A DNA stretch of 64,000 bases from the NCBI GenBank assembly GCA_949316235.1, contig OX438755.1, positions 16,261,151 to 16,325,150 on the forward strand, in the 5' to 3' direction. Of the stretch, positions 62,401-64,000 are shown one piece after another. Numbering within the stretch: position 1 is the first letter of the stretch; each line of letters opens with the position of its first letter. The notes below the pieces were generated by a model. That model had not been told where the DNA came from, searched no databases, and saw nothing but the letters and a program-made list of their open reading frames with translations. This DNA is from Oegoconia quadripuncta (Eukaryota > Arthropoda > Insecta > Lepidoptera > Autostichidae). Both the position numbers and the translations under genes were made by a program.

Positions 62401-64000
62401 AAGAAATATTACTCGAATACATTTATTACGTTTGGGGCCGTTCAGTCCTCTTTGGCATAGCAATAGAAAGGTTACTTTGGTGCACTAACGCCCAAAGTTT
62501 AGGCCCGAAGTTTCTGAAAAACTGTCAGCGCCATCTAGCGGTAGGAGAGTTAAAATAATCTAGAGACATCTTGCATTGCAATGCCTGAGGTAAAACTTCA
62601 GTCATATTGTATTGCTCTCTCGCACTTTAACTAATTGCAGAGGCATGACCTAATAAGGATGTTGTTTTGTTTTTTTATAGAATTTATGATATTCATCATT
62701 AATAGCCTTATACGTCCCCACTGTTGGGGCACTCTCTCACTGGGAGAAAGTTTAGGCCTCTATCTACCACGCGGGCCCTGTGTGTCAGACTAGTGACCAC
62801 CTGACCCTGAGGTCAGAGGATATTTTTAGCCGCCTTTGTGGGCCACCGACTTGGCTTAACGACAGCCTTTAATTGAAAACATGTATGGTGTTAGTAAAAC
62901 AAATTTTGAGACTTAAAATAATTATAGTTTTAGACGAAAATTCCGTACTTTTATTTTGTTGATCGAAGAAAAATAGGAAAAAAATAGGCCCACATTCTAC
63001 TTACAGACCCGTAAACTAAACAAGTGATGCCCCATACGCCTAAGTAGAACAAATAAAAATATTTGGTCCGCCTTTTACATGCAGGTACCTACCTCTTCAA
63101 AGTTATCGACATTACTCTAGATCGGAAGTGGTCACCGCCACTGTGGACTATTTTTACAATTTTTTAGTTAATTTTCAATATTCTTCCTAAGTAGATAAGT
63201 ATGGTATCTGATTGAGCTGACATTTGGTATATTTATGTAAATTCGGTGAAAAGGGGAATTTTATAGTACTGTAATATATCAATGATAAAGGCTGTGCTGC
63301 CTATTTATTCAATCTTTTATAACGGATCACATAGCTTACGTCAAATTGGTAGATTGGAGACCGCTCTGAAGCGACAGTGCAAGGCGAATAATTTATTTAG
63401 TTATTTATTTATTTATTTATTAATTTGTTGAATGTCAAATTAAATATACTGGAAATAATAATAGGGCGTATTGCATTTATCTATCAGTCAGTATGTCCAT
63501 CTTCAAGCTACTACCGCTTCCATTACAGTCATGATGACGAGGCTCTGAAGATGGAGCCAGAAAATTCCTTGATGTATTGTATGTTACTCGTCTTTGTACT
63601 AAAATAACAGGTTATAATCACGACGGAGTATTAAAACCTTCTTTTTATTAAAAGCGTTTTTTATGTAGAACTTATTACTATATTATATTCGCCATACCAC
63701 AGAGCCTCTTATCTCGCGATTTACAAACGAACACTATGCCCGTAAAAAAATTGGGCGGCGGTAGCTCATTCCTTCCACAATCTTACCAAACCATAAAACT
63801 ATAAAAGCATAAAATAATTTAAGGTTATGCCTAATGTTAATTAAAGAGATAAGTATTTATATCTAAAAGACTGACTGATTGCCGTGTATTCCTTAAATAA
63901 AAGTAATTGACTGCGGAACCAAAGACTCTATTACAGATGAAAATCTAAGGTACATACATAAGGTACATAAACACGTCATAAAACATTTCAGAATTTCATA
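62401..64000. other. Downstream flank, apparently intergenic
   Basis: A SINE/LINE-type 3' tail lies at 62692-62875 (its ctcactgggag and cacgcgggccc motifs recur at 31490 and, inverted, at 37010). An ATTT run is near 63390-63420. No exon-like sequence is visible. The 60-codon frame at 63425-63607 has no features of a gene. Confidence 0.5.
62692..62875 (+). repeat. Dispersed SINE-like repeat
   Basis: catcattaatagccttatac, cactctctcactgggagaaa and taccacgcgggccctgtgtg, collinear with 31450-31560. Confidence 0.62.

Noticed and set aside
63425..63607. Possible exon of a downstream gene
   Set aside because: Short, AT-rich, without splice sites or a recognisable peptide.
1..64000. CRISPR arrays, operons, phage or plasmid features
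   Set aside because: No regularly spaced direct repeats, no ribosome-binding-site-led gene clusters; the sequence is clearly insect nuclear DNA.

Overview
The window comes from a eukaryotic nuclear genome, most likely a moth or butterfly. It is AT-rich and full of tRNA-derived SINEs, truncated non-LTR retrotransposons and palindromic MITEs. Its one host gene is split over long introns. I see no bacterial or viral gene organisation, no CRISPR array and no rRNA.

One plus-strand gene runs through almost the whole window: a class VI POU-homeodomain transcription factor, the insect pdm3 / vertebrate POU6F1-POU6F2 type. Eight coding exons can be joined with matching splice phases: 1946-2134, 7610-7750, 10410-10902, 22202-22386, 40735-40915, 44815-44898, 55053-55189 and 59175-59299 (stop TAA). 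They give a 510-residue open frame lacking only its beginning; the first exon starts in mid-codon, so the 5' end lies upstream. Order of the protein: Gln/Met-rich N-terminus (exon 1), the conserved class VI block (exons 2-3), a charged and Ser/Gly/Pro-rich linker (exons 3-4), the POU-specific domain (exons 5-6) and the POU homeodomain (exons 7-8). A good 54-nt in-frame candidate exon (43860-43913) sits in the intron that splits the POU-specific recognition helix. Its inclusion would replace a DNA-contacting Arg with Ser and add 18 Gln/Ala-rich residues. This is the most interesting observation.

The introns (2.7 to 18.3 kb) are packed with mobile-element debris. There are three tRNA-derived SINE families (called A, B and C here), several 5'-truncated LINE families (one with a 314-codon reverse-transcriptase remnant at 55784-56728), RTE-like LINE tails ending in ATGT repeats, a gypsy-type RNase H fragment, and at least five palindromic MITE-like families. 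Notable composites are a 53-nt U6 snRNA fragment joined to LINE tails (301-353), a MITE inserted at the same internal site of two SINE copies, and a mariner-like fragment nested in a LINE. Between the repeats, a few non-repetitive stretches rich in TAAT motifs could be enhancers.

From 59300 to about 62400 the sequence is repeat-poor, very AT-rich and carries several AATAAA signals and four Pumilio-type motifs, consistent with a long 3' UTR. The last 1.6 kb is intergenic-like. Repeat boundaries are by eye and usually good to about 5-20 bases.
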